This document shows, in pieces, positions 18,301-27,868 of a DNA stretch of 64,000 nt. Each line of letters opens with the position of its first letter. Position 1 is the stretch's first letter. The DNA is taken from contig JAUVVG010000008.1 in NCBI GenBank assembly GCA_030604735.1, positions 46,210-110,209 on the forward strand, given 5' to 3'. A program made the position numbers and the translations under genes. This DNA is from Azoarcus sp. Lineage in GTDB: Bacteria > Pseudomonadota > Gammaproteobacteria > Burkholderiales > Rhodocyclaceae. The notes below the pieces were generated by a model, which worked only from the letters and a program-made list of their open reading frames with translations, was not told where the DNA came from and ran no database searches.

Positions 18301-18700
18301 TTTTCGCTATCCACTCGGCCAGCCTCGGGCCAGCCGGATTCGGCTGCAGATAGGGCGCAAGTTCATAACGAAGCTGCTCGGCGTAATCGAACGGAAAGTT
18401 CGTCGCGTAATCCTCGACGAAGAAATCGAAGGGGTTGATCACCGTCATGTCGGCGACCAGATCCACCGTGACGATGAGTTCCTTCACCGGCTCCGGAAAC
18501 ACGAAACGGCCGATGTAGTTGCCGTACGGGTCCTGCTGCCAGTTGATGAAATGCTTCTCGGGTTCGACCGACAGCGAATACGACAGGATGGGCGTACGCG
18601 CGTGCGGCGTGGGCCTCAGGCGGACTTCGTGCGGCGAGAGGACCACCGGATGGTCATAGCAATAACTGGTACGGTGGTGCAGGGCGACTCGGATGGCCAT
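15377..18700 (-). CDS. Transglutaminase-like plus DUF2126 protein (stand-alone paralogue)
   Basis: The 1107-residue protein has an N-terminal bacterial transglutaminase-N region (1-130), a transglutaminase-like/papain-fold core with apparent triad Cys184, His233, Asp249 ([28 protein letters not shown]), and from about residue 325 a DUF2126 domain opening with [13 protein letters not shown]2126 has been predicted to be a circularly permuted glutamine-synthetase-like ligase that works with a permuted ATP-grasp and alpha-E proteins in peptide synthesis or tagging. Unlike its paralogue at 31867, this copy has no such partners beside it. The two align over the whole length; the Gly/Ser linker at about 590 of the other copy is replaced here by a shorter charged segment. 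It could form a heteromer with, or act in place of, the operon copy. Confidence 0.88.
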   Translation of the reverse strand: MAIRVALHHRTSYCYDHPVVLSPHEVRLRPTPHARTPILSYSLSVEPEKHFINWQQDPYGNYIGRFVFPEPVKELIVTVDLVADMTVINPFDFFVEDYATNFPFDYAEQLRYELAPYLQPNPAGPRLAEWIAKMKREELTAGLHTQDFLVNLNQRLQRDIAYLVRMEPGVQTPEETLEKARGSCRDTAWLLVQILRHMGLAARFVSGYLIQLKADVEALDGPSGTDKDFTDLHAWTEVYVPGAGWIGLDPTSGLLAGEGHIPLACTAMPQSAAPVIGSFVGQATSEFGFEMTLTRIHEDPRVTKPFTEAQWKAIDALGEQVDKELVASDVRLTHGGEPTFVSIDDMDGPEWNYTALSPKKRELAGQITSRLMARFAPGGMLHIGQGKWYPGEPLPRWALGIYWRVDGTPIWRDAALIARDDVEYGFDIDAAKRFCTALAERIGVHPDYVITAYEDVWASLHEEQRLPINLDPLKASVKDSDDRRRLARQLQRGLTEPVAFVLPLKPVEGPVGSRKKSAPKPGPTTWRSSRWPLRREQLYLVSGDSPAGLRLPLDSLPWVLPEDKEPDFPVDPLEPRGELGDPVSKRGQSEAPPADDPEAREVIHTALCVEVRQGRLNVFLPPVVRLEDYLALVAAVEETAAALKMPLQLEGYTPPRDPRVRLLAVTPDPGVIEVNVHPASSWRELVTNTHVLYEEARLSRLGTEKFMLDGRHTGTGGGNHVTLGGATPADSLWLRRPDVLKSLITYWQNHPALSYLFSGTFIGPTSQAPRADEARDDNLYELAIAFQQMDKVLPEAEESKRPWLVDRLLRNLLVDLTGNTHRAEFSIDKLYSPDGPTGRLGLVEFRAFEMPPHAQMNLCQMVLLRALVARFWRAPWRGKLVHWGTQLHDRWMLPHFVAQDIRDVARDLQQAGYAFDESWFEPFIEFRFPRYGTVVYEGVELELRQAIEPWNVLGEEMSAGGTARYVDSSVERLQVRVRGLTDGRHIIACNGRAVPLHPTGTHGEYVAGVRYRAWSPPSGLHPTIGVHAPLTFDIVDSWTGKSIGGCIYHVSHPGGRSYDTFPVNANEAEARRFARFWSHGHTPGPMEVEAEPLNPKFPFTLDLRWQP

Positions 18701-18906
18701 ATGTCAGCAGTCCTTGAACCGAAAACCCGGTATGGAGAGGGTATTCGGTCAGCAGTGAATGGATGCAAGACCATGACGGATTCACGGCCGGCAGCTAGGG
18801 CGGGTACGCTTGTGAGTATCCGGCCACCCACTGATGCCGTCAACGCGAAATGTTGCGGCGCAGAATCCCCCCTCAATTGAGGCCGGATCGAGCCCCGCCC
18901 CCACCG

Positions 18907-21330
18907 TCACCCCTCGTAACGTCGTCTCCGCCTGGCGTGCTTGTCGTCACCGCTGGAAAACGCGCTCTGCGCTGCGGCCATCTGATCGAGCGCCGCGGCA
19001 ACCTTGAAGTTGATCGTGCCGCGCGGCATCACGCCCTTGTTGTCCGGCACCCCGGCGGACAAGCCTGTCAGGATGGACATGGCCTCGTCTACCGTTTCAA
19101 CGGTGTAGATGCGGAACAAACCCTTGCGCGCGGCTTCGACCACGTCGTCACGCAACATCAGGTGGCGGACGCTGGCCGCGGGAATCACGACGCCATGCTC
19201 GCCATTGAGGCCGCGCATCGCGCACAGGTCGAAAAAGCCTTCGATCTTCTCGTTTACCCCACCGACCACCTGGGCTTCGCCAAACTGATTCACTGACCCG
19301 GTGATCGCGAGCGACTGCTTGATCGGCACGTCGGCCAGCGCCGACAGCAGCGCGCACAACTCGGCCATGGAGGCCGAATCGCCCTCGACCTGGGCGTAGG
19401 ACTGCTCGAACACCAGGCTGGCCGACAGCGACAGCGGTTGGTGGCGGGCATAGCGTGCGGCCAGGAACGCGGTCAGAATCATCACGCCCTTGGAGTGGAT
19501 CGCCCCGCCCAGCTCGGTTTCGCGCTCGATATCGACCACGTCGCCATCGCCCAGCCGGGCGGTGGCGGTGATCCTGACCGGATGCCCGAAATGCTCCCCG
19601 GCCAGTTCGACCACGACCAGGCCGTTGATCTGGCCGGCGCGTGCGCCATCGGTCGAAATCAGCGTAGTGCCCTCGACGATGGATTCGATCACCCGCTCGG
19701 CATAGCGACCAAAGCGCCGAGCCCGCGCCGCCACCGCCCAATCGACATGTTCGCGCCCGACCAGCTCGCGCGAGCCGGCGCGGGCATGAAAGTCGGCCTC
19801 GCGCATCAAATCAGCCAGCTTGCGGGTGTAGAGCGACAGCTTGCCCGAGTCTTCGGCCAGGCGTGCGCCCTGCTCGATCAACCTGGCCACCGCCTTGCGG
19901 TCGAAGGGCAGCAGGCCCGCATTGCGGCCCAGCATCGCGAGCAGATGCGCGTAGTAGCGGATGTTGCCCGGCGTACGCGACATCTCGTCATCGAAATCCG
20001 CCGCCACCTTGAACAACTCGGCAAAGTCGGAATCGTGCTCGTTCAACACATAGAACACACTGCGGTCACCCACCAGGATGACCTTCAGGTCGCACGAGAC
20101 CGCCTCGGGCTCCAGGGTCACGGTCGAATTCCAGCTCTGCGCCTCGGCCGGCGGCTCGATCCGGATCTCGCGATTGCGCAAGACCCGTTTCAGCCCGTCC
20201 CAGGCATAGGGCTGGGCGAACAGTCGCTCGGCATCGACGACCAGGTAGCCACCCCGGGCGCGATGCATCGCGCCGGCCCGAATCAGGTTGAAATGGGTGA
20301 CCTGGTTGCCCATGTGAACCACGTGCTCGATCCGCCCGATCAGGCTGCCGAAGCCGGGATTGTCTTCATACACCACCGGCGCGCCGACCGTCTCGGCGTT
20401 GTCCACCAGCAACTTCACCTGATAGCGATGAAAGCGCTTGCTCGCTTCCTCCTCGCGACCATCGTCCTCGTCACCCTCGCCGCTCCCCCAATTTCCGCCG
20501 CTATCGAGCAAATCCTTTTGCACCGCATCGAGGAATTCGATCACCTGTTCCAGGTCCGCGTAACGTTCGCGCAGGTCCCGCATCAAGTGCGCGACGGTCG
20601 GAGCCAGCGCTTCCCTTTCGGCCCGGCACGAGGATTCGTACAAGGCCTTGCGCCAGCCCGGAATTTCCTCGAGCAGGTCGGCCAAGCGGTCGCTCCACTC
20701 GCCCACTCTTTGCTCGATGTCGGCGCGCTCCTCGTCCGGCAGCGCATCGAAAGCCTCGGGTGACATCGGCTCGCCATCGCGTGTGGGCGCGAACACGAAG
20801 CCTTCAGGCGTGCTCAGCAAGGAGATGGCATCTTCGGCACACTCCTTACTCAGAGCCTTCAAGGCCTCGTCTTCGCGCGCCTTGTGGGCCTCCTGCAGCG
20901 AATCGATCCGGCTGACATGGGTTTCGCTGTCGAGTGCGGCGTCGATGGCCGGGCCGAGATCGCGCACGAAGGTCTGCATGTCGTTTCGGAACTGGCTGCC
21001 CCGCCCGGCCGGCAAGGTCAGCAACTTGGGCCGCTGCTGATCCTCGAAATTGTGTACATAGCAAAGATCCGGCGGCACCTCGCCTTTTTCGGCCAGCTCC
21101 TTGAGCAGGCGGAACACGATCGCATGCCGACCGGTGCCGGACTCGCCGAGCACGAACACGTTGTAGCCGGGGTGTTTCATCGCCAGACCAAACCGCAAGG
21201 CCTCGTCGGCGCGCGCCTGTTCCAGCCCTTCGGGCAAGTCGGCCAGGCTGGCGGTGGTGTCGAAATCGAACATGTCCGGATCGCACCGGGTGCGTAGCTT
21301 CTCGGCCGGCAGTTCGTTCATTTGTGACAT
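18907..21330 (-). CDS. Lon-related ATP-dependent protease (LonB-like, S16 family)
   Basis: The 807-residue protein carries an AAA ATPase with Walker A-like GESGTGRHA near residue 65 and a large helical insertion including a coiled-coil/acidic segment (about 270-300, GSGEGDEDDGREEE). The C-terminal Lon protease domain has the catalytic dyad Ser652 (GDSASMAEL) and Lys695 (GGVNEKIEG), spaced 43 apart as in E. coli Lon. This matches the AAA_32/LonB-like Lon-related proteases, soluble relatives of Lon with few known substrates. The ATG has GGAG eleven bases upstream. It is divergent from moaA. The C-terminus ends in a basic tail (HARRRRRYEG). Confidence 0.88.
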   Translation of the reverse strand: MSQMNELPAEKLRTRCDPDMFDFDTTASLADLPEGLEQARADEALRFGLAMKHPGYNVFVLGESGTGRHAIVFRLLKELAEKGEVPPDLCYVHNFEDQQRPKLLTLPAGRGSQFRNDMQTFVRDLGPAIDAALDSETHVSRIDSLQEAHKAREDEALKALSKECAEDAISLLSTPEGFVFAPTRDGEPMSPEAFDALPDEERADIEQRVGEWSDRLADLLEEIPGWRKALYESSCRAEREALAPTVAHLMRDLRERYADLEQVIEFLDAVQKDLLDSGGNWGSGEGDEDDGREEEASKRFHRYQVKLLVDNAETVGAPVVYEDNPGFGSLIGRIEHVVHMGNQVTHFNLIRAGAMHRARGGYLVVDAERLFAQPYAWDGLKRVLRNREIRIEPPAEAQSWNSTVTLEPEAVSCDLKVILVGDRSVFYVLNEHDSDFAELFKVAADFDDEMSRTPGNIRYYAHLLAMLGRNAGLLPFDRKAVARLIEQGARLAEDSGKLSLYTRKLADLMREADFHARAGSRELVGREHVDWAVAARARRFGRYAERVIESIVEGTTLISTDGARAGQINGLVVVELAGEHFGHPVRITATARLGDGDVVDIERETELGGAIHSKGVMILTAFLAARYARHQPLSLSASLVFEQSYAQVEGDSASMAELCALLSALADVPIKQSLAITGSVNQFGEAQVVGGVNEKIEGFFDLCAMRGLNGEHGVVIPAASVRHLMLRDDVVEAARKGLFRIYTVETVDEAMSILTGLSAGVPDNKGVMPRGTINFKVAAALDQMAAAQSAFSSGDDKHARRRRRYEG

Positions 21331-21635
21331 TCGTTGTTATTCTCCATGGTGAAGGTCGCGTCCGGCCGATGAGGCGATGCACCGGTTTTCGCCGCCATTC
21401 TTGCGCCGCCGGCCTGCGCCCGGATAATCCTACTCCACAGGCTTCATGATTGCCCGCGAATTGTCTTGCTCCCTGATGGTCGCCGGCCCACGCTTCATGC
21501 CGATACCGACGACTGGCGGAACAAAAGCCGCGCGATTTTCGAAACCGTTTGCGAAACCGTTCGCGCCTACCCATGGTCAAGGTCAGACAGGCCCACGATA
21601 AACGATAATCACAACAAGCCACCCGGCAGCGAGAC
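21331..21635. other. Divergent lonB-like/moaA intergenic region with tandem 12-bp repeat
   Basis: Two adjacent copies of GAAACCGTTYGC occupy 21541-21552 and 21553-21564, with a single base difference, about 80 bp upstream of moaA. They could bind a regulator. I saw no clear sigma-70 boxes and no recognisable molybdenum-cofactor riboswitch fold, though the latter is hard to judge by eye. Confidence 0.35.
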
Positions 21636-22721
21636 ATGAAAATCATTCCCATTCATCAGCAGGCCACCGACACCGGGCTGCTCGATGCGGCGCGATCCCT
21701 GGCCGCCCTTCCCAACGGTCCGATCGCGGACCAGCGTGGGCGCGAGGTCCGCGACCTGCGCATCTCGGTCACCGACCGCTGCAACTTCCGCTGCGTCTAT
21801 TGCATGCCGCGCTCGGTGTTCGACAAGGATTATCCCTTTCTGCCGCGCAACGAATTGCTGAGCTTCGAGGAGATCACCCGGGTCGCCCGGGTGTTCGCGG
21901 CACGCGGCGTGCGCAAGATCCGCATCACCGGCGGAGAGCCCTTGCTGCGCAAGCATGTCGAGAACCTGATCGAACAACTGGCCGACATTCCGGACATCGA
22001 ACTGACCCTGACCACCAACGGCGTGCTGTTGCCCAAGATGGCCAAAGCGCTGAAACAGGCCGGGCTGGACCGGGTCACGGTCAGCCTGGACGCGATCGAC
22101 GATGCGACCTTCCGCGCAATGAACGACGCCGACTACCCGGTCTCGTCGGTGCTGAAAGGCATAGACGCCGCGGCCGAGGCCGGACTGGGGCCGATCAAGG
22201 TCAACATGGTGGTCAAGGGCGGCGTCAACGACGGGGGCGTGGTCGACATGGCCCGCCACTTCCGGGGTAGCGGACACATCGTCCGCTTCATCGAGTTCAT
22301 GGACGTCGGCAGCTCCAATGGCTGGAAGATGGACGAGGTCGTGCCCTCGCGCGACATCGTCGACCGGATCGACAAGGTGTTTCCCCTGGAACAGGTCGAT
22401 CCCAACTATGTCGGCGAAGTCGCCGAGCGCTGGCGCTATCGCGACGGCTCCGGCGAGATCGGGGTGATCTCGTCGGTCACCCAGGCCTTTTGCTCAACCT
22501 GCACCCGCATCCGTCTCTCCACCGAAGGCAAGCTCTATACCTGTCTGTTCGCCCAAGGCGGCCACGACCTGCGCGCCTTGCTGCGAGCCGGCGCGTCCGA
22601 CCAGGACATCGACCGCGCCATCGGCGCGGTGTGGACCCGGCGCGACGACCGCTACTCGGAGATCCGCACCGCCAACACCGCCGGCCAGCGCAAGATCGAG
22701 ATGTCCTACATCGGCGGCTGA
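21636..22721 (+). CDS. moaA: GTP 3',8-cyclase MoaA
   Basis: MoaA is the radical-SAM enzyme that starts molybdenum-cofactor synthesis by converting GTP to 3',8-cyclo-GTP. The N-terminal [4Fe-4S] ligands are Cys49, Cys53 and Cys56 ([13 protein letters not shown]), the GGEPLL SAM motif is present, and the second cluster ligands lie in FCSTCTRIR and the following TC. The essential C-terminal Gly-Gly is intact (YIGG). At 361 residues it is slightly longer than average because of an N-terminal extension. No other moa or moe genes are in the window. It ends 7 bp before the convergent rmuC. Confidence 0.96.
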   Translation: MKIIPIHQQATDTGLLDAARSLAALPNGPIADQRGREVRDLRISVTDRCNFRCVYCMPRSVFDKDYPFLPRNELLSFEEITRVARVFAARGVRKIRITGGEPLLRKHVENLIEQLADIPDIELTLTTNGVLLPKMAKALKQAGLDRVTVSLDAIDDATFRAMNDADYPVSSVLKGIDAAAEAGLGPIKVNMVVKGGVNDGGVVDMARHFRGSGHIVRFIEFMDVGSSNGWKMDEVVPSRDIVDRIDKVFPLEQVDPNYVGEVAERWRYRDGSGEIGVISSVTQAFCSTCTRIRLSTEGKLYTCLFAQGGHDLRALLRAGASDQDIDRAIGAVWTRRDDRYSEIRTANTAGQRKIEMSYIGG

Positions 22722-22728
22722 GACTGGC

Positions 22729-24141
22729 TCAAGACCGGTTCTCGATCTCGTCCACCCGGGCAGACTCGATCTTGTGGAAATGAGCGGTGATCTTGCGCGA
22801 GCTGACCTGTACGTCCTGAACATCCTTGTTGGCCTGCTCGATGTGGCGTGCCAGCGCCGCCATCCGTTCGTCGAAGCGGTTGAAATCCTTGGCGAGCTTG
22901 CCTAGCGCGTCCTTGATGACGTGGATCTGCTTACGGGTCTCGACATCCTTGAGCACCGCACGCGCCGTATTCAAGACGGCCATCAGCGTGGTCGGCGAGA
23001 CGATCCAGACCCGCCGTGTCTGGGCATGGGCGACCAGCTCCGGATGATAGGCATGGATCTCGGCGAACACCGCTTCGGCCGGCAAGAACATCACCGCACC
23101 ATCCGAGGTCTCGCCGTCGATGATGTACTTGGTCGCGATCGCCTCGATATGTCGCCTGACGTCGCTACGGAATGCACTGGTCGCGCCCCGCCGATCTGCC
23201 TCGGCGCTGGCGTTGTCCAGCATGCGGTGATAGTTCTCCAACGGAAACTTGGCATCGACCGCGACCAATCCGGTCGGCTCCGGCAGGGTCAGCAGGCAAT
23301 CCACCCGGGTGTTGTTCGACAGGACCGCCTGAAACGCGAATGCATCCGGCGGCAAGGCATTGCGCACCAATGCCTCCAGCTGCACTTCGCCGAAAGCCCC
23401 GCGGGCGCGCTTGTCGCCCAGCAGCTCCTGCAGGCTGACCACATTGGTGGTCAGCCCGTCGATCTTCTTCTGCGCCTCGTCTATCGTCGCCAGCCGCGCC
23501 ATCACGCTGGCGAAGGTCTCGTTGGTCTTGCGAAAGCCCTCGTCCAGGCGCTGATTGACATGACCGGTGATCGCGTCGAGCCGCTCGTCCAGCGTGCGTG
23601 ACAGGCTCTCCACCCCGCTGCCGAGTTGATCGGCTGCCATCTTGAGGCCATTCTGCAACAGGTTGCGGTCGGCCCGCGCATGCTCCGACAAGCGGGTCAG
23701 CACCTGCTCCAGCACCTCGCCCCGCAGGCGCTCAAGCCCGGTATGGACCTCGCCGGCAAGTACGGTGAAGCGCTGGCCGATGTCCTCGCGCTGCGCCGCC
23801 AGCCGGGACTGAAGATCGACATGCAGCGCCTGCCGCGCTTCGCGCTCGGCATGGGCGACCCGTTCGAGGGTCACCCGCATCCGTTCCAGCCCCTGCTCGG
23901 CCTGCAACGCGATGCGGTCGGTCTGCCGGTCCAGGGCGTGCACCAGATCGGAGCCGAAGCGACCGGCCTGGTCATCGACTGCCGCCGCAGCGGCCCTCGC
24001 CAGTTCATGCTCGAGCCGCCGCGCGAGACGACCGAACCTCGCCATCGACAGGCCGAACAGGAACAGCGACAACACCCCCAGCGCACCCGCCGCCCACCAC
24101 ACTTCGTTACCCGCCAGCGGCAACGCCGACAACCATTCCAT
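22729..24141 (-). CDS. rmuC: DNA recombination protein RmuC
   Basis: RmuC limits recombination at short inverted repeats. The 470-residue protein has an N-terminal membrane anchor (about residues 14-34), a long coiled-coil region (40-240) and the C-terminal nuclease-like domain with KRARGAFGEVQLEAL, LVAVDAKFPLENY and FLPAEAVFAEI, all RmuC signatures. The start MEWLSALPLAG is chosen because it gives the complete anchor. A consensus -10 (TATAAT) lies 60 bp upstream. It follows the Amt-GGDEF-EAL gene by 77 bp on the same strand but probably has its own promoter. Confidence 0.93.
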   Translation of the reverse strand: MEWLSALPLAGNEVWWAAGALGVLSLFLFGLSMARFGRLARRLEHELARAAAAAVDDQAGRFGSDLVHALDRQTDRIALQAEQGLERMRVTLERVAHAEREARQALHVDLQSRLAAQREDIGQRFTVLAGEVHTGLERLRGEVLEQVLTRLSEHARADRNLLQNGLKMAADQLGSGVESLSRTLDERLDAITGHVNQRLDEGFRKTNETFASVMARLATIDEAQKKIDGLTTNVVSLQELLGDKRARGAFGEVQLEALVRNALPPDAFAFQAVLSNNTRVDCLLTLPEPTGLVAVDAKFPLENYHRMLDNASAEADRRGATSAFRSDVRRHIEAIATKYIIDGETSDGAVMFLPAEAVFAEIHAYHPELVAHAQTRRVWIVSPTTLMAVLNTARAVLKDVETRKQIHVIKDALGKLAKDFNRFDERMAALARHIEQANKDVQDVQVSSRKITAHFHKIESARVDEIENRS

Positions 24142-24201
24142 TCAGCCTCCGTTGCCCGTGGGTCGCCCTCGCGTCCCAGGCCACAATCGATACTGTATGA
24201 A

Positions 24202-24207
24202 ATTATA
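24202..24207 (-). promoter_or_regulatory. Candidate -10 element of rmuC
   Basis: On the minus strand TATAAT matches the -10 consensus 61 bp before the rmuC start; the -35 region is poor. Confidence 0.35.
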
Positions 24208-24218
24208 CTTCAGCAGCT

Positions 24219-27200
24219 CTACCTCGGCATCATCCTGACCTGATCGTCGTCGGCCAGCGGGCGCGGCGCGCCGAGGTGGTAGCCCTGGGCGTAGTCGAGT
24301 CCGATGTCGACCAGGCGCTGCAGGATCGCTTCGTTCTCGACGAACTCGGCGATGGTCTTCAACCCCATCACATGACCGATCGCATTGATCGCCTGGACCA
24401 TCGCGAGATCGATCGGGTCGCGCTCCACATCCTTGATGAAGCTGCCGTCGATTTTCAGGAAGTCGACCGGCAGATTCTTGAGGTAGGCGAACGAGGACAG
24501 GCCGCTGCCGAAATCGTCGAGCGCGAACGAGCAACCGAGTTGCTTCACTTCAAGGATGAAGTTGACCACCTTCGAGAGGTTCGCCACCGCGGCGGTCTCG
24601 GTGATCTCGAAGCAGATCGCCCCGGCCGGCAGGCGCAGATTCTCCAGCGTAATCCGCAATGTCTGACGGAAACGCTCGTCGGACAGCGAGGCGCCGGAGA
24701 GATTGATGCAATACACCCCTTCCAGCGCACCCTGCTTGCGGTAGCGGTCACCCAGCCAGGCCAGCGTATTGTTGACCACCCACTGATCGATACGCGGCAT
24801 CAGGTTGTAGCGTTCGGCCGCGGGCAGGAAGCTGCCGGGGCTGATCATCTTGCCGTTCTCTTCCAGCCGCACCAGGATCTCGAAGTGCATCGGGTTCACT
24901 TCCGGCGCATGCAAGGGCACGATGGGCTGCACATAAAGACGCAAGCGGTCCTGATCGAGCGCGGCCTGCAGCCGGCCGACCCACTGCATCTGGCCGTGCT
25001 GCTCCATCAGGGCGTCGTCGTCCGGCTGATACACATGCACCCGGTTGCGCCCATCCTCCTTGGCCGCATAGCAGGCGGCATCGGCCGAAGACAGCACCAT
25101 GCCGAGGTCGGCATCGTCGCTGGCGATCTCGACCAGGCCGATCGACACCCCGATCGAAAAGGTCTTGCCCTCCCAGGCGAAGCGATAATCCTGGATAGCC
25201 TCGCGGATCCGCTCGGCCAGCCCGAGCGCCTGATCGAGCGGGCAGCCTTGCAGGATCAGGCCGAACTCGTCACCGCCGAGGCGGGCGAGCAAGTCGGCCG
25301 TGCGCAACTGCTCGCGCAGCAGATTGGCCACCTGGCGCAGCAATTCGTCGCCGGCGATATGGCCGCAGGTGTCGTTGACCACCTTGAACTGGTCGAGATC
25401 CAGATAACAGAGGATGTCGGTGCGATCGTCGTCGCGTGGCCTCAAGAGCAACTCGGCCAGGCGGCGCTCGAATTCGCGCCGGTTGGGCACGCCGGTCAGC
25501 GCATCATGGCTGGCCTGGTGTGACAGCTCGCGGGCCAGGTTGAGCGTGACCGTGACGTCATGGAACACCAGCACCGCCCCGATCAGAAAGCCTTCCCGCG
25601 AGCGGATCGGCGCGGCCGAGTCGAGCACCGGCACCCGCTCGCCGTCTCGGCGAAGCAAATAGGCATGCTCCATGCGCGGCATGACCTGCCCCTTGGTCAG
25701 TACCCCGCGCACCGGATTGGGCAGGTTCTCGCCGGACTTGTCGTCGATCACGCGATAGACGATGCTGACCGCCTGTCCGCGCGCCTCGTGCACCCGCCAG
25801 CCGGTCAAACGTTCCGCCACCGGATTCATGTATTGGATCAGGCCCGACTCGTCGGTCGTGATCACGCCGTCGCCGATCGAAGCCAGCGTGACCTGGGCCA
25901 GGTCGCGTTCCTTGTGCAACTGCGCCTCGACCTGCTTGCGCTCGGTGATATCACGCACCATACCGGTCAACAGCGGATCCGCACCGTGGCGGGTGTCGCT
26001 CACCGACACTTCCAGCACCCGCCGCGCATGGCGGGACATGCCGAGCTTGACCTCGATCTTCTCGCCCGGCGTGAACAGGCGCTCGGGCTGAAACGAGGGT
26101 GGCAGGCCTTCGACCTCGAGCAGGCGCATCACCGGCTGCCCCACCATCCCGGCACCGGCCACCCCGAACAGTTTCTCGGCGCCGGGGTTGAGGCTGGTCA
26201 ACACCCCGTCGTGGGTGAAGGTGATGATGCCGTCGCGCACATCACGGATGATGGCGCGGGTCTGATCGGTCGCCTCCTCCAGCGCGACGATCACCCGGTT
26301 GTAGGCCGAAGCGATCTGCCCGACCTCGGTAAAGGGCTCGACCGGCACGCGTCCGGTCAGGTTGCCGGTCTTGCCATGGGTTTCCATGGTTTCGAGCAGC
26401 ATGATCAGTTCGGTGCGGGCGCCGTGCTCGGACACGTTCAGCCCGACCCGCTCGTCTTCCTCGCTGACCCGCAGGCGGGTGAATCGTGACAGACCGGTCA
26501 ACGCCAGCCAGGCGATGACGAAGGCCCAAAGCCCGCAAACGACGACGCCGAGCGCCTGCACCCCGAGCTGCTCGAAGCGGCCCAGCCCGGTGCCGATCAG
26601 CGCCGGATCGCCGAACAAGGCCACCGCCAGGGTGCCCCATACTCCCGCTGCCAGATGCGCCGGAATCGCCCCGACCGCGTCGTCTATCCGCCGTTTCAGC
26701 AACCACTCGTTGCAGAACACCATCACCACACTGCCGATCGCCCCGATCACGATCGCCTCGTCACCGGAGACGACATGGGCGCAGGCGGTAATCGACACCA
26801 GGCCGGCAATCGCACCGTTCAACGCATACAACACTTCGCAGTAGCCGTGCACACGCCAGCCGAGGAAGATCCCCGTGAGGATGCCGCCCGCGGCAGCCAG
26901 GGCGGTGTTGACCATGATGCCGGGCACGCTCGCGTTCAGCGCCAGCGTGCTGCCCCCGTTGAAGCCGAACCAGCCGAAGAACAGCAGCAGCACCCCGAGC
27001 ATCGCCACCGGCAGATTGCCGGCCGGAATCACCTGTGGCGCCTCGCCCGGCACGAAGCGCCCGGTTCTCGGGCCGATCACCAGCACCGCGGCCAGTGCCA
27101 CCCAGCCCCCCAGGCTATGCACCACGGTCGAGCCGGCGAAATCGACGAAGCCCATCGCATTGAGCCAGCCCTGTCCCATGCCGTCGATCGCACCTCCCCA

Positions 27201-27623
27201 GGTCCAGTGGCCAAACACCGGGTAGATGAAGCCCCCGACCAGCGCGGTCAGCCCGAGATACACCGAAAAGTGCATGCGCTCGGCCACCGCGCCGGACACG
27301 ATGGTCGCGGCGGTCGCGCAGAACATCAGTTGAAACAGCAGAAAGGCCAGCAGCTCGCTGGGCAGCGTACCATCGGCCAGGAGCGCGAACCCGCCGGTGC
27401 CGAACCAGCCGTCGGCCGTCTTGCCGAACATCAGCGCAAAGCCGATCAGCCAGAACAGGATTGCCGCGACCGCGAAATCGGACACGTTCTTGACCGCCAC
27501 GTTGATCGCGTTCTTGTTACGGGTGAGGCCGGACTCCAGGCACAAAAAACCGGCCTGCATCACGAACACCAGGCCGGCACATACCAGTATCCAGAGGATG
27601 TCCAAAGCATCGTTTTGAGTCAT
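24219..27623 (-). CDS. Ammonium-transporter-like sensor fused to PAS-PAS-GGDEF-EAL
   Basis: The 1134-residue protein (ATG 27623; a longer frame begins at 27680) starts with a full Amt/Rh domain (about 1-385, eleven membrane helices). The twin pore histidines are present (His169 in STVVHSLGG, His323 in IPAHLAAGVWG), as is Asp161 before the first. A cytoplasmic linker leads to PAS 1 (about 452-560), PAS 2 (572-695), GGDEF (700-865; GGDEF at 783-787, RxxD inhibitory site 774-777) and EAL (880-1125; EIL at 915-917, DDFGSG at 1036-1041). Both catalytic halves look intact. It is best read as an ammonium sensor or transporter controlling cyclic-di-GMP. The Amt5 sensor kinase of Kuenenia is a precedent for Amt-output fusions. 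A sigma-54 promoter and NtrC-like sites lie upstream. Confidence 0.93.
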   Translation of the reverse strand: MTQNDALDILWILVCAGLVFVMQAGFLCLESGLTRNKNAINVAVKNVSDFAVAAILFWLIGFALMFGKTADGWFGTGGFALLADGTLPSELLAFLLFQLMFCATAATIVSGAVAERMHFSVYLGLTALVGGFIYPVFGHWTWGGAIDGMGQGWLNAMGFVDFAGSTVVHSLGGWVALAAVLVIGPRTGRFVPGEAPQVIPAGNLPVAMLGVLLLFFGWFGFNGGSTLALNASVPGIMVNTALAAAGGILTGIFLGWRVHGYCEVLYALNGAIAGLVSITACAHVVSGDEAIVIGAIGSVVMVFCNEWLLKRRIDDAVGAIPAHLAAGVWGTLAVALFGDPALIGTGLGRFEQLGVQALGVVVCGLWAFVIAWLALTGLSRFTRLRVSEEDERVGLNVSEHGARTELIMLLETMETHGKTGNLTGRVPVEPFTEVGQIASAYNRVIVALEEATDQTRAIIRDVRDGIITFTHDGVLTSLNPGAEKLFGVAGAGMVGQPVMRLLEVEGLPPSFQPERLFTPGEKIEVKLGMSRHARRVLEVSVSDTRHGADPLLTGMVRDITERKQVEAQLHKERDLAQVTLASIGDGVITTDESGLIQYMNPVAERLTGWRVHEARGQAVSIVYRVIDDKSGENLPNPVRGVLTKGQVMPRMEHAYLLRRDGERVPVLDSAAPIRSREGFLIGAVLVFHDVTVTLNLARELSHQASHDALTGVPNRREFERRLAELLLRPRDDDRTDILCYLDLDQFKVVNDTCGHIAGDELLRQVANLLREQLRTADLLARLGGDEFGLILQGCPLDQALGLAERIREAIQDYRFAWEGKTFSIGVSIGLVEIASDDADLGMVLSSADAACYAAKEDGRNRVHVYQPDDDALMEQHGQMQWVGRLQAALDQDRLRLYVQPIVPLHAPEVNPMHFEILVRLEENGKMISPGSFLPAAERYNLMPRIDQWVVNNTLAWLGDRYRKQGALEGVYCINLSGASLSDERFRQTLRITLENLRLPAGAICFEITETAAVANLSKVVNFILEVKQLGCSFALDDFGSGLSSFAYLKNLPVDFLKIDGSFIKDVERDPIDLAMVQAINAIGHVMGLKTIAEFVENEAILQRLVDIGLDYAQGYHLGAPRPLADDDQVRMMPR

Positions 27624-27680
27624 CGCGTCCGCGCCGAGAGTCCTGTGCGTTACCGCGGGATGCGGCCACTGCGGACACAT

Positions 27681-27699
27681 CTAGCAATCGGCATGCCAA
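27681..27699 (-). promoter_or_regulatory. Sigma-54 (-24/-12) promoter of the Amt-GGDEF-EAL gene
   Basis: On the minus strand TTGGCATGCCGATTGCTAG matches the sigma-54 consensus (TTGGCAYG-N4-TTGCW), with GG and GC exactly ten bases apart. It would start transcription near 27672, about 50 nt before the ATG. Confidence 0.8.
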
Positions 27700-27772
27700 A
27701 CGCCTTGCGCCCATATTCGGTGCGGATCTCAGCGTGCGCTCACGATCGGAAACAGCCGCGAAGTCCATTCAA

Positions 27773-27789
27773 TGCACCGTCAAGGTGCG
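27773..27789. promoter_or_regulatory. NtrC-type enhancer site
   Basis: TGCACC-N5-GGTGCG contains the perfect dyad GCAC-N7-GTGC of NtrC sites. Its centre is about 109 bp upstream of the predicted sigma-54 start, the normal enhancer distance. Confidence 0.7.
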
Positions 27790-27812
27790 CTTCGAGCGAC
27801 ACCCCAAGCTGG

Positions 27813-27827
27813 GCACCCATCTGGGGC
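27813..27827. promoter_or_regulatory. Second, weaker NtrC-like site
   Basis: GCACC-N5-GGGGC differs from the NtrC dyad at one base. It lies 39 bp further upstream than the first site, giving a pair as at glnA-type promoters. Confidence 0.45.
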
Positions 27828-27868
27828 ACGCGCAGCCGCCACGGCCGCGCCGATATGGAAGAAATGCC

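Noticed and set aside
17318..18880. 520-codon plus-strand frame over the DUF2126 gene
   Set aside because: Shadow of the real minus-strand gene: GC-rich codon bias keeps the opposite frame open; no family resemblance.
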